Source: Eubacterium sp.
GTDB lineage: Bacteria > Bacillota > Clostridia > Lachnospirales > Lachnospiraceae
Direction: 5' to 3'
DNA: 64,000 bases
Assembly (NCBI GenBank): GCA_022764165.1
Contig: JALERM010000104.1
Location: forward strand, 31,704 to 95,703
How positions within the stretch are numbered: position 1 is the stretch's first letter; every line of letters begins with the position of its first letter. The translations under genes and the position numbers were made by a program. Positions 55,751 to 64,000 of the stretch are shown piece after piece. The notes below the pieces were generated by a model. The model was not told the origin of the DNA. It searched no databases and worked only from the letters and a program-made list of their open reading frames with translations.

Positions 55751-55774
55751 ACTACACCTTTCGGGAAAATGCAA
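55746..55774 (-). promoter_or_regulatory. Promoter of tRNA-Glu
   Basis: On the minus strand TTGCAT (55774-55769), 17 bp and TATTAT (55751-55746) lie 10 nt from the tRNA 5' end. A shifted TATAAT is also possible. Confidence 0.6.
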
Positions 55775-55832
55775 GTGTTTTTTTGAAAAAATTTGAAAAA
55801 TTTAAAATTTTTATTTTAAGGAGGAAAAAACT

Positions 55833-56831
55833 ATGAAGAAGAAAAAAAGAAAGGGTAAATACTGCAAATCTCTCATAGCATTCCTTACAGGAATGTGTCT
55901 GCTGTCTGGATGTGGAGGAAGTGATAAATCCAGTTCAGCATCGGCAGAGTATGCTTCTGCGGATTATGGATGGGACATGGCGGCAGAAGAAGATTCAAAG
56001 GAAGTTGCTGAATCTACAACGGCTTCCGGTTCGGAAGAAGGAGCAGGAAATACAGAGAATGCTTTGACGGAAAATGATTTGTCAAATCGAAAACTGATTA
56101 AGAATGTATATCTCTCTTTCGAAACAGAAGAATTTGATTCCATGAAAGAAAATCTGGAACAGTCCATTGCCTTTTACGGAGGTTATGTGGAGTATTCGGA
56201 TTTCAGTGCACCTCAGGGCGGCTACCGTCTTCGCTATTATTCAATTACCGCAAGAATTCCGGCTGATAAACTGGATGAATTTGTGGAGACAGCAGGAAAC
56301 CTGGGGACCCTTACCAACAAATCTGAGAATGTTGAAGATGTAACGCTGGCGTATGTGGACAAAACTGCATACAGAGATTCTCTGAAAGTGGAATATGAAC
56401 GTGTGATGGAGCTTCTGGAAAAAGCCACCGATCTGGATCAGATTCTGGCACTGGAATCCAAATTGTCTAATCTGCGTTATGAGATTAACAGCTATGAATC
56501 ACAGATTCGTACCTATGATAATCTGATATCCTACAGCACAGTGAATATCAATATCAACGAAGTGAAGCAGGTAACAGAAACTTCCACATCAGTGGGGAGC
56601 CGGATCAGAAGCGGATTTACAGCCAGCCTGACATCCATAAAAGAATTCTTTGTGGAATTATTTATATTTGTGGTATCTAATCTTCCGGTATTGCTCCTCT
56701 GGGCGTTAGTTATTGTAATTGTTGTAATCCTGGTGAGAAAGATTGCAGCAAAGCGAAAAAATGGCGAGGAAAAAACGAAAAAAAGAATACATTTTTCTAA
56801 AAAATCTAAAAAAGAGGAAGATTCAGAGTAA
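55833..56831 (+). CDS. DUF4349 lipoprotein
   Basis: A 332-residue membrane protein. The signal peptide ends in LLSGC, a lipobox. An acidic S/E/A linker follows (to about residue 80), then the DUF4349 domain: NRKLIKNVYLSFETEEFD, GGYVEYSDFS, ITARIPADKLDEFV and a coiled coil (TDLDQILALESKLSNLRYEI). A transmembrane helix near residue 280 (LFIFVVSNLPVLLLWALVIV) is followed by a basic cytoplasmic tail. The function of DUF4349 is unknown. GGAGG precedes the ATG. It is convergent with the PBP gene at a shared terminator. Confidence 0.88.
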   Translation: MKKKKRKGKYCKSLIAFLTGMCLLSGCGGSDKSSSASAEYASADYGWDMAAEEDSKEVAESTTASGSEEGAGNTENALTENDLSNRKLIKNVYLSFETEEFDSMKENLEQSIAFYGGYVEYSDFSAPQGGYRLRYYSITARIPADKLDEFVETAGNLGTLTNKSENVEDVTLAYVDKTAYRDSLKVEYERVMELLEKATDLDQILALESKLSNLRYEINSYESQIRTYDNLISYSTVNININEVKQVTETSTSVGSRIRSGFTASLTSIKEFFVELFIFVVSNLPVLLLWALVIVIVVILVRKIAAKRKNGEEKTKKRIHFSKKSKKEEDSE

Positions 56832-56833
56832 AC

Positions 56834-56874
56834 AAATTGCCCCGGGGATTTTGTAAAAATCCCCGGGGCAATTT
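56834..56874. terminator. Bidirectional terminator, CCCCGGGG family
   Basis: A perfect 19-bp stem (56834-56852 with 56856-56874) with a 3-nt loop separates the convergent DUF4349 and PBP genes. Confidence 0.88.
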
Positions 56875-56875
56875 T

Positions 56876-58966
56876 TCAATTCAACAGCACGTTCCGTGTC
56901 TTATCAACCACATATCCGCTTCCGCCTCTCTGTTTCACGTCTTCCACCATGGTCACCATTAAAATAGGTTCTTCCGCATCGACGGTATAGACGCAGAACC
57001 AGCCCAACTCGGTTCCTTCGGTGTCTTCTTTTGATGTTTTCAGTTCAGCGGTACCGGTTTTTCCTGCAAGGGTGAGTCCCTCGATTGTGGCGCCGTGTCC
57101 GGTGCCGTTGGGGCTTTCCACAACCTGTATCAGCATCTGTTCGATTTTCTGAGCGGTTTCCGATGTAAATACATTTTCTTTCCACCAGGTTGGATGGCCG
57201 TCTGCCTCCCGCAGCAGGTACGGTGCAATCATATTTCCGTCATTATAAAAAGCGGAATATATGGATGCCAGATGGACAGGATTTACCAGCATCTGTCCCT
57301 GCCCGTAGCCGGAATCAGCCAGCTGTATTTCGCTGTCAAATCCATCACTGTTGCTGTACTGGGAAGCTGACAGTCCGAAGTCAAAGGTAAGTTCTTCGCC
57401 AAATCCCAGTTTTTTCAGTTGTTCTGCAAAGTTGTCCTGGCCAATCTGCAGGGCCGCTTTGGCAAAGTACACGTTATCAGAGTATATAATGGCTTCTTCC
57501 ATCACAGGGCTTGGTGCTGCGTGGATGGTCGTCACCTTGTAGTCTCCCCAGCTTTCATCTTTCTGCCAGCTCAGGCTGCTCTCGCCCAGTTCTTCTGTCT
57601 CTGACAGGGTTCCTGTGTTCAGCCCGATGGCAGCCGTGATGGGTTTCATGGAAGAGCCGGGACACCATACTGCTTTAAAACGGTTCTGCATGGGGGTGTT
57701 TTCGTCATTGCTCAGTTCATCCCACTCGGACTGGGACATGCCGCGGATGAAGAGGTTATTATCATAACCTGGCATGGACAGTAAAGCCAGCACTTCACCG
57801 GTTTTTGGATTCATTGCCACGGAAGTACTCTTATCTTCCCCGAATTCCTGATATATTTTTCTCTGAAGGTTAGCATCAATGGTCAGGTAAATGTCTTCCC
57901 CGTCGATACAGGGCCGTGAGGCAATGATTTCTTTTTCTTCACCACTCTCAGTTACTATGGAAATTCTCCAGCCGGTGGTTCCTCTTAATTGTTCTTCATA
58001 CAGTTTTTCCAGACCGGCTTTTCCGATTACACTGGTGGAAGAATAGCCTTCACCGGCATGTTCTTCCAGTTCTTCTGCTGTAATGGACTGTACATAACCA
58101 ATCAGATGTGAGGCGGCTTCTTTCAGCGGATACTGTCTCACCTGCGTGTCCGTAATCATAACGCCGTCTATCTGCAGCAGCTGTTCTTGAAGAGCTGCCA
58201 GCTGTTGTTCTTTTTCCGTGGCATTTCCCTGATTGATGGCCATTTCATTTACTTTTTCCAGTGTTTTAATCGGTACGAAAGAATCATCCTTTACCCAGGA
58301 AGCCTCCAGCTTCTTTTGTATATTTTCCGCTGTCGTACCCAGAAGTTCGGCCATCCGCTCCAGATCCTGAGAAGGGTCCTCCTGCATTCTTCCGGGAACC
58401 AGTCCCACGGAAGATGCCGTACCTTCCCCCGCCAACATAAGGCCATTGCGGTCATAGATATTTCCCCGTTTCGGGGCTTCCTTTTTTATGCTGACTTTGT
58501 CTTTTTCACCCAGATCCGGAAATATCATGGTGTGGGTCCAGTTCAGGGCATACCGTTCTTCCTCCTCCACAAAGACAGCCTTCCAGCTGAAAGAAACGGA
58601 GCCGGCCAGGGTTTCCATGGAAAACTTGTAAGGAATTACTATTTTTCCATTCTGTTCTTCCGGTTCTTTCTGCTCCAGTCGGATGTCCGAAGCCTCAATC
58701 CCTTCATAAATTTTCTGGTTTCTTTCCACAAAATCTTCCCGTGAAATTCTCTCCTGACTTTCCAGAGATATCATATCATACATTCCGTCATAATCGCCCT
58801 GTATGATTTTTTCTGTATAATCAGCCAGCAGCTGCTCCGGAGCCACTTTTTTATTTTTCTGTAAAGTCAGAAAAAGTGCGGTTCCAAGGAATGCAATCAA
58901 AAAAACCATACCCACAATCAGAATTATTTTTCCCCTTTTTTTATTTCCCCTGCGTTTTCTTTTCAT
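56876..58966 (-). CDS. MecA-type class B penicillin-binding protein
   Basis: A 696-residue transpeptidase with one N-terminal membrane helix (about residues 14-34). An NTF2-like MecA_N domain follows (residues ~38-150), then a PBP dimerisation domain (GNIYDRNGLMLAGEG onward) and the transpeptidase: SxxK in PGSSMKPITAA, SxN in YSDNVYF, KTGT in LAGKTGTAEL. This is the layout of PBP2a/PBP3 of Firmicutes, a class with often low beta-lactam affinity; resistance is not implied by sequence alone. Its ATG overlaps the stop of the sigma-like gene (ATGA), so the two are translationally coupled. Confidence 0.92.
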   Translation of the reverse strand: MKRKRRGNKKRGKIILIVGMVFLIAFLGTALFLTLQKNKKVAPEQLLADYTEKIIQGDYDGMYDMISLESQERISREDFVERNQKIYEGIEASDIRLEQKEPEEQNGKIVIPYKFSMETLAGSVSFSWKAVFVEEEERYALNWTHTMIFPDLGEKDKVSIKKEAPKRGNIYDRNGLMLAGEGTASSVGLVPGRMQEDPSQDLERMAELLGTTAENIQKKLEASWVKDDSFVPIKTLEKVNEMAINQGNATEKEQQLAALQEQLLQIDGVMITDTQVRQYPLKEAASHLIGYVQSITAEELEEHAGEGYSSTSVIGKAGLEKLYEEQLRGTTGWRISIVTESGEEKEIIASRPCIDGEDIYLTIDANLQRKIYQEFGEDKSTSVAMNPKTGEVLALLSMPGYDNNLFIRGMSQSEWDELSNDENTPMQNRFKAVWCPGSSMKPITAAIGLNTGTLSETEELGESSLSWQKDESWGDYKVTTIHAAPSPVMEEAIIYSDNVYFAKAALQIGQDNFAEQLKKLGFGEELTFDFGLSASQYSNSDGFDSEIQLADSGYGQGQMLVNPVHLASIYSAFYNDGNMIAPYLLREADGHPTWWKENVFTSETAQKIEQMLIQVVESPNGTGHGATIEGLTLAGKTGTAELKTSKEDTEGTELGWFCVYTVDAEEPILMVTMVEDVKQRGGSGYVVDKTRNVLLN

Positions 58967-59769
58967 GATACCGTCCCTTCCTGTTCATCCTCCGACCCTT
59001 CGCCGGTCAGATTTAAAACAGCACGAATCTCATCCTCATCCATATCCAGGTATGCAGATAATTCTTCGATACTGAACTTCTGGTTATCATCATCGGAAAT
59101 TTCCCGGATGGCGGCTTCCAGTTTTCTCACTTTTTCCACCATGTAGTTGTCGTGGATTTTCTGCTCGGTCTGTTCTTCCAGCCACTGATTCATGTGAGAG
59201 TAAATCTGGGTTTTCATCCAAATATCTCCATCCGTTTCTGGAATGTCCTCCGGAAATACGGTCAGGATTCCCAGATTCCCCTCCTGAATCAGGTCACCGA
59301 TAAAAATATCATTCCGGTAAATCCTCCGGGCATATGCTAAAATGTCCGGCAGGTACAGCTGGGTCAGACGCTCAAGGACAGAAGTGTCTCCGCACCCATA
59401 GGAAGCCAGCAGCTGAGCCTTTTCATCCGGTTTCTCCGTGGGAAGTATTTTCATATATTCCCGATACTCCTCAAGACATCTGGCATCGTCATCCGCCATT
59501 GGAACCTGCTCTTCGTCTTCCTGTTCTGATGATTCTTCTGTATCTGATAATGCTTCTTCTGAAGAAAAATCAACGGTATTCAGATCCGCTCCCTGAATCC
59601 GAATTCCCTGCACCTTAAGATATTCATATAAACTCTGCAGCTGAGCCGTTGAAAGCTGATTCAAGCCAAAAATGTTCAGGATTTCTTCATTTGTCAGATT
59701 CTTATCATGACTCATGGCCAGGTTCATCACCTGTTCCAGTTTTTCCTGAAATTCTCTTACCTCCATCAT
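58963..59769 (-). CDS. Sigma-70-like protein lacking region 4
   Basis: A 268-residue protein. The N-terminus (LTNEEILNIFGLNQ; STAQLQSLYEYLKVQGIRI) resembles region 1.1 of SigA-type factors. After an acidic linker (about residues 70-95) there is a region 2 core, DIFIGDLIQEGNLGILTV, with the conserved DLIQEGNLG. Regions 2.3-2.4 are degenerate, and a region 3-like helix (SIEELSAYLDMDEDEIRAVL) ends it. The region 4 helix-turn-helix for -35 recognition is absent. It may be an unusual sigma, an anti-sigma decoy or a regulator; this is unknown. It directly follows the PPIase stop and overlaps the PBP start. Confidence 0.7.
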   Translation of the reverse strand: MMEVREFQEKLEQVMNLAMSHDKNLTNEEILNIFGLNQLSTAQLQSLYEYLKVQGIRIQGADLNTVDFSSEEALSDTEESSEQEDEEQVPMADDDARCLEEYREYMKILPTEKPDEKAQLLASYGCGDTSVLERLTQLYLPDILAYARRIYRNDIFIGDLIQEGNLGILTVFPEDIPETDGDIWMKTQIYSHMNQWLEEQTEQKIHDNYMVEKVRKLEAAIREISDDDNQKFSIEELSAYLDMDEDEIRAVLNLTGEGSEDEQEGTVS

Positions 59770-60402
59770 CTAGTCCACCACCTTTATATTTTTAATCACC
59801 GGTTGGTCGTCTGCCGCCACTGTTCCATTGCTGTCCTGCACCGGAGTATCCTCACAGATGGCATCCACAATCTCTATACCCTCGGTCACATGGCCAAAGG
59901 CTGCATACTGTCCATCCAGATAATCTGCATCCTGATGCATAATGAAAAACTGTGAGCTGGCACTGTCCGGCATTTTTGACCGGGCCATGGAAATCACACC
60001 GCGCTCATGCTTGATATCATTTTCCACTCCGTTTGCAGAAAACTCTCCTTTGATGGTATGATCAGAACCACCGGTACCATTTCCATCAGGGTCACCGCCC
60101 TGAATCATAAAACCGCTGATGATCCGGTGAAAAGTAAGTCCGTCATAAAAACCGTCATTTGCCAGATCGATAAAGTTTGTTACGGTGATGGGGGCCGTAT
60201 CCGCATCCAGTTCCACCTTGATGGTTCCGTAATCCTTTATATTGATTTCTGCGTGATGCAGACCGGACAGCAGGTCGCCGGAATTTCCTTCATTCGTTTC
60301 TTCAGTCGCTGCTGTATTATCGGAAGATTCTTCTTTTTTGCCGCAGCCATACATAAACAGCAGGCTGGCTGTCATCATCAATAGTATCATCCATTTTCTC
60401 AT
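59770..60402 (-). CDS. Cyclophilin-type peptidyl-prolyl isomerase, lipoprotein
   Basis: A 210-residue protein with a lipoprotein signal ending in LLFMYGC, then an S/E/T linker and a cyclophilin domain. [39 protein letters not shown] and [10 protein letters not shown] give the active-site Arg, Gln and Phe residues. It would assist folding of exported proteins at the outer membrane face. The ATG at 60402 has AGAGG; the upstream frame to 60600 is antisense within carB's end and unsupported. It is followed immediately by the sigma-like gene and the PBP, likely one operon of envelope genes. Confidence 0.93.
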   Translation of the reverse strand: MRKWMILLMMTASLLFMYGCGKKEESSDNTAATEETNEGNSGDLLSGLHHAEINIKDYGTIKVELDADTAPITVTNFIDLANDGFYDGLTFHRIISGFMIQGGDPDGNGTGGSDHTIKGEFSANGVENDIKHERGVISMARSKMPDSASSQFFIMHQDADYLDGQYAAFGHVTEGIEIVDAICEDTPVQDSNGTVAADDQPVIKNIKVVD

Positions 60403-60428
60403 AATAATAACCTCTTTCTGTAAAATTA

Positions 60429-60457
60429 CCCCGGGGATAATGTAAAACTCCCCGGGG
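60429..60457 (-). terminator. Hairpin between carB and the cyclophilin gene, CCCCGGGG family
   Basis: CCCCGGGGA (60429-60437) pairs with TCCCCGGGG (60449-60457). It sits 7 bp past the carB stop and some 25 bp before the next gene's start on the same strand, so it may end carB transcription or act as a partial stop. Confidence 0.65.
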
Positions 60458-60464
60458 CAAATAA

Positions 60465-63400
60465 TTACTGGATCCGACTGTGCAGTTCCTGCAGGGAAAC
60501 TACATCTTTTTGTTCCTGTCCCTGTACGGTCAGGATTCCATCGGCACTGGCAAGAGCGGCCGCCATGGTGGTGATATACGGCACACGGCTCTTGATGCAT
60601 GCTTTTCTTACGTAGCTGTCGTCCGGACCCGGATCATCTCCCTTAGGAGTATTGACAACAAGGTCAACTTTTCCGTTGGTGATGATGTCGTAAATATTCG
60701 GACGTCCTTCTGACATTTTGCAGATTCTCTCTGCCTCTATACCTGCGGATTCGATCATTTCTTTTGTATGTCCTGTGGCAATGATCTTAAATCCGGCTTC
60801 GTGGAAGCGTTTTGCCACATCGATCAGATCGATTTTGTCTCTGTCGCTGACACTGATGAGTACGGTGCCGGACAGTGGAAGTTTGCTCTTGGTTGCTTCC
60901 TGTGCTTTAAAGTAAGCTTCTCCCACAGTATCTGCCAGACCAAGTACCTCACCGGTAGAACGCATTTCCGGTCCCAAAAGCGGGTCAACTTCCGGGAACA
61001 TGTTGAACGGGAATACTGCTTCTTTTACACCATAGTGAGGAATTTTCTTCTCTTTCAGGTTTTTCAGCGGAGATTCTTTTCCTGTAAATTCAGAAGTAAT
61101 GATTTCTGTAGCCAGTGGTACCATGGAAATGTTGCAGACTTTTGATACCAGCGGCACGGTTCTGGATGCTCTCGGATTGGCTTCCAGTACGTATACTTTT
61201 CCATCTTCGATGGCGTACTGCATATTCATCAGACCGCGTACATGCATTTCTTCTGCAATTTTCTTGGTGTATTCTTTGATGGTATTCAGATTTTCCTCTG
61301 AAATATTTTTGGACGGAATGATGCATGCGGAGTCTCCGGAATGTACACCGGCAAGCTCGATGTGTTCCATAACAGCAGGAACGTATGCATGTTCTCCATC
61401 GCTGATCGCATCTGCTTCACACTCCATGGCATGACGCAGGAAACGGTCGATCAGAATCGGGCGGTCAGGTGTTACCCCTTCTGCCGCTTCCATATAAATC
61501 TTCAGGTTTTCCGGATCGTACACAACTTCCATACCACGTCCGCCCAGTACGTAGGAAGGACGAACCATTACCGGATATCCGATTTTCTCAGCAATCGCAA
61601 GAGCCTCGTCCACATTGACAGCCATACCTGCTTCCGGCATCGGTATTTCCAGTTTGTCCATCATGGCACGGAACAGATCACGGTCTTCTGCCATGTCGAT
61701 GACAGCCGGGGAGGTTCCCAGAATCTTCACGCCGTATTTTTCCAGATCAGCGGACAGGTTCAGCGGTGTCTGACCACCGAACTGAGCAATCACGCCCAGA
61801 GGCTGTTCTTTCTTATAAATAGAGAGAACGTCTTCCAGAGTCAGCGGCTCGAAATACAGTTTGTCGGAGGTATCGTAGTCAGTGGATACGGTTTCCGGGT
61901 TACAGTTGACGATGATGGTCTCAAATCCGGCTTTTTTCAGTGCCAGGGCCGCATGTACACAGCAATAGTCAAATTCAATACCCTGTCCGATACGGTTTGG
62001 ACCGCCGCCCAGAATCATAATTTTGTTTTTATTTCCGCTTACCGGGCTCTCGTCTTTTACGTGGTAGGTGGAATAATAGTATGCATTGTCTTTCGTTCCG
62101 CTTACGTGAACACCTTCCCAGGCCTCTTCCACACCCTGACTGATGCGGGCATTGCGGATATCCTCTTCCGGAACTTCCAGAATCTGACTCAGGTATTTAT
62201 CTGAAAATCCATCCAGTTTTGCCTGTTTCAATACTTGCGGTGCAGGAACCTGACCTTTATTTTTCAGAAGTTCTTCCTCTTCCTCCACCAGTTCTTTCAT
62301 CTGTTCAATAAAGTAATGTTTGATCTTGGTGAGTTCAAACAATTCATCAACAGTTGCACCTTTTCTCAGTGCTTCGTACATAATAAACTGTCTCTGGCTG
62401 GTAGGAACAATCAGCATTTTCAGCAGCTGTTCTTTTGTTTTTTCATGGAAATCTTTTGCAAATCCCAGACCGTACTGGCCGATTTCCAGGCTTCGGATCG
62501 CTTTCTGGAAAGCTTCTTTATAAGTCTTTCCGATACTCATAACTTCACCAACGGCGCGCATCTGAGTGCCCAGCTTGTCTTCCACACCTTTGAACTTTTC
62601 AAATGCCCAACGCGCGAACTTGATTACCACGTAATCTCCGTCCGGAACGTATTTGTCCAGTGTGCCGTATTTGCCGCACGGAATCTCATCCAGATTCAGC
62701 CCGGATGCCAGCATGGCAGATACAAGAGCGATCGGGAAACCGGTAGCCTTGCTTGCCAGGGCAGAAGAACGGGATGTTCTCGGGTTAATCTCAATAACAA
62801 TAATTCTGCCGCTGACCGGATCGTGAGCGAACTGTACGTTAGTTCCACCGATTACCTGTACTTCTTCTACAATCTTATATGCCTGACGCTGCAATTCTTT
62901 CTGTACATCTTCAGAAATAGTCAACATCGGAGCGGAACAGAAGGAATCACCGGTGTGAACGCCCAGCGGGTCAATATTTTCAATGAAGCAGACGGTGATC
63001 ATGTTGTTCTTGGAGTCACGGACAACTTCCAGCTCCAGTTCTTCCCATCCCAGAATGGATTCTTCTACCAGAACCTGTCCCACCAGACTGGCCTGCAGAC
63101 CTCTGGCACATACGGTCTTCAGTTCTTCTACATTATAGACCAGACCGCCGCCGGCACCACCCATGGTGTAAGCCGGACGCAGAACAACCGGGTAACCCAG
63201 TTTGTCCGCAATGGCAAGGGCTTCGTCCACACTGTAAGCCACTTCACTTCTTGCCATCTCAATACCCAGGCGGTTCATGGTGTTCTTAAACTCAATACGG
63301 TCTTCGCCACGCTCAATGGCATCTACCTGAACACCGATTACTTTTACGTTATATTTATCCAGAATACCTTCTTCTGCCAGCTCAGAACAGAGATTCAGTC

Positions 63401-63683
63401 CTGACTGTCCTCCCAGGTTGGGAAGGATTGCGTCGGGACGCTCTTTTGCGATGATCTGTTCCAGACGTTCCACATTCAAAGGCTCTATATAGGTTACATC
63501 AGCAATTCCCGGGTCTGTCATGATTGTCGCCGGATTGGAGTTTACCAGAACAATCTCGTATCCCAGCTGACGCAGAGCTTTACACGCCTGAGTTCCTGAA
63601 TAGTCAAACTCACAGGCCTGACCGATAATAATCGGACCAGAGCCGATAATCAATACTTTATGCACATCATTTCTCTTACTCAT
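60465..63683 (-). CDS. carB: Carbamoyl-phosphate synthase large subunit
   Basis: A 1072-residue synthetase that makes carbamoyl phosphate from bicarbonate, ammonia and two ATP for pyrimidine and arginine synthesis. It has two homologous halves, each with an ATP-grasp: the first with [31 protein letters not shown] and [18 protein letters not shown]; the second with [34 protein letters not shown] and [18 protein letters not shown]-terminal MGS-like regulatory domain ends it ([16 protein letters not shown] onward). The length is normal. The glutamine-amidotransferase subunit carA is not in the window. A TATAAT lies about 50 nt upstream (63731-63736). Confidence 0.97.
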   Translation of the reverse strand: MSKRNDVHKVLIIGSGPIIIGQACEFDYSGTQACKALRQLGYEIVLVNSNPATIMTDPGIADVTYIEPLNVERLEQIIAKERPDAILPNLGGQSGLNLCSELAEEGILDKYNVKVIGVQVDAIERGEDRIEFKNTMNRLGIEMARSEVAYSVDEALAIADKLGYPVVLRPAYTMGGAGGGLVYNVEELKTVCARGLQASLVGQVLVEESILGWEELELEVVRDSKNNMITVCFIENIDPLGVHTGDSFCSAPMLTISEDVQKELQRQAYKIVEEVQVIGGTNVQFAHDPVSGRIIVIEINPRTSRSSALASKATGFPIALVSAMLASGLNLDEIPCGKYGTLDKYVPDGDYVVIKFARWAFEKFKGVEDKLGTQMRAVGEVMSIGKTYKEAFQKAIRSLEIGQYGLGFAKDFHEKTKEQLLKMLIVPTSQRQFIMYEALRKGATVDELFELTKIKHYFIEQMKELVEEEEELLKNKGQVPAPQVLKQAKLDGFSDKYLSQILEVPEEDIRNARISQGVEEAWEGVHVSGTKDNAYYYSTYHVKDESPVSGNKNKIMILGGGPNRIGQGIEFDYCCVHAALALKKAGFETIIVNCNPETVSTDYDTSDKLYFEPLTLEDVLSIYKKEQPLGVIAQFGGQTPLNLSADLEKYGVKILGTSPAVIDMAEDRDLFRAMMDKLEIPMPEAGMAVNVDEALAIAEKIGYPVMVRPSYVLGGRGMEVVYDPENLKIYMEAAEGVTPDRPILIDRFLRHAMECEADAISDGEHAYVPAVMEHIELAGVHSGDSACIIPSKNISEENLNTIKEYTKKIAEEMHVRGLMNMQYAIEDGKVYVLEANPRASRTVPLVSKVCNISMVPLATEIITSEFTGKESPLKNLKEKKIPHYGVKEAVFPFNMFPEVDPLLGPEMRSTGEVLGLADTVGEAYFKAQEATKSKLPLSGTVLISVSDRDKIDLIDVAKRFHEAGFKIIATGHTKEMIESAGIEAERICKMSEGRPNIYDIITNGKVDLVVNTPKGDDPGPDDSYVRKACIKSRVPYITTMAAALASADGILTVQGQEQKDVVSLQELHSRIQ

Positions 63684-63814
63684 AGCTTTCTCCCTGTGTA
63701 TATAGATTCAATTAAATTTGTTCAACATAGATTATAACCGAGAGTTCTGCAAAATGCTACACTTTTTTGTAATTCGTTTGGGGAAGGACGGAAAATTTTT
63801 ATCCTTGTATTCAG

Positions 63815-64000
63815 AAGCAGGCCACTCCTCCACTCCGCATTTACTTTCGTTTGGAACAGAACAGGAGAATCTCTGTGATTTTCAGAAGCATTGGGGAAAG
63901 CGAGTCCGAAAATATGCACTTAGCAAGACTTTGGCGCGAAGGCTCTCCTGAGCGTCAATTAGTCGCGCTTAGTGCATAGTTGAGGAGGAGCGGCCTGCTT
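63815..64000. repeat. Structured element with 17-bp inverted ends and inner stem-loop
   Basis: Outer arms 63815-63831 and 63984-64000 are complementary at 16 of 17 positions. Inside, 63913-63924 pairs with 63967-63978 (11 of 12), continuing with GACT/AGTC and TTGGCGC/GCGTCAA toward an apex near 63945. The outer pair could be terminal repeats of a small (about 186-bp) MITE-like element or the closing helix of a structured RNA. No flanking duplication can be judged because the window ends at the right arm. The ORFs crossing it are unsupported. The rest of 63684-63814 shows only the carB 5' region. Confidence 0.6.

Noticed and set aside
62235..63404. 389-residue ORF opposite carB
   Set aside because: Antisense shadow; no ribosome site or recognisable motif.
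63718..63951. 77-residue ORF in the carB upstream region
   Set aside because: Lies across an inverted-repeat element, with no ribosome site; probably chance.

Overview
The window looks like ordinary chromosome from an anaerobic low-GC Gram-positive gut bacterium, most likely a Lachnospiraceae member (Blautia-like; the genus is inference). The reasons are strong AGGAGG-type ribosome sites, Firmicutes gene orders (rimP-nusA-ylxR-ylxQ-infB-rbfA-nrnA-truB-ribF, rpsO-pnp, pstSCAB-phoU), an anaerobic NrdG, QueT vitamin transport and many lipoproteins with a short lipobox. Most genes lie on the minus strand. I see no prophage, intact insertion sequence, rRNA operon or CRISPR array.

Layout. 1-4.4 kb: a partial SPFH-domain gene, two tiny overlapping ORFs, an AraC regulator with an XdhC-type maturation factor, and a deletion scar joining the 5'-truncated remains of an acyl-CoA ligase and a TetR regulator. 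4.4-14 kb: envelope and sugar genes (PglF/FlaA1-type dehydratase, LCP ligase), a pRiA4b-ORF3/SEC-C protein, an ABC-F ATPase, purC and a GPH sugar symporter. 14-24.7 kb: a nitrilase, a 53-bp-period hairpin array, a solitary fabH behind a FabT-like operator, an aminotransferase, DUF5662, a GH13 debranching-like protein lacking catalytic residues, exonuclease III, an Orn/Lys/Arg decarboxylase, ilvE and DUF1292. 24.7-31.3 kb: phoU-pst operon, dut, nrdG and a double-NUDIX protein. 31.4-37.6 kb: an oligopeptide permease operon oppBCDFA, in which OppA appears circularly permuted and oppB is preceded by a short leader ORF and an intrinsic terminator. 37.7-50.5 kb: pnp, rpsO, a Na/Pi cotransporter and the translation/transcription cluster. 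50.6-55.7 kb: a type IIA topoisomerase pair, queT under a preQ1-I-like riboswitch, and tRNA-Glu(CTC). 55.8-64 kb: a DUF4349 lipoprotein, a MecA-type PBP translationally coupled to a sigma-like protein without region 4, a lipoprotein cyclophilin, carB, and a structured inverted-repeat element cut by the window edge.

A shared feature is a family of hairpins with a CCCCGGGG core. They end convergent genes at most sites, but one lies in the 5' leader of the AraC gene. The observations most worth a second look are the permuted OppA, the opp leader-ORF/attenuator, the 53-bp hairpin array, the inactive-looking GH13 protein, and the sigma-like/PBP pair. All reading was by eye; no alignment, folding or database search was run.
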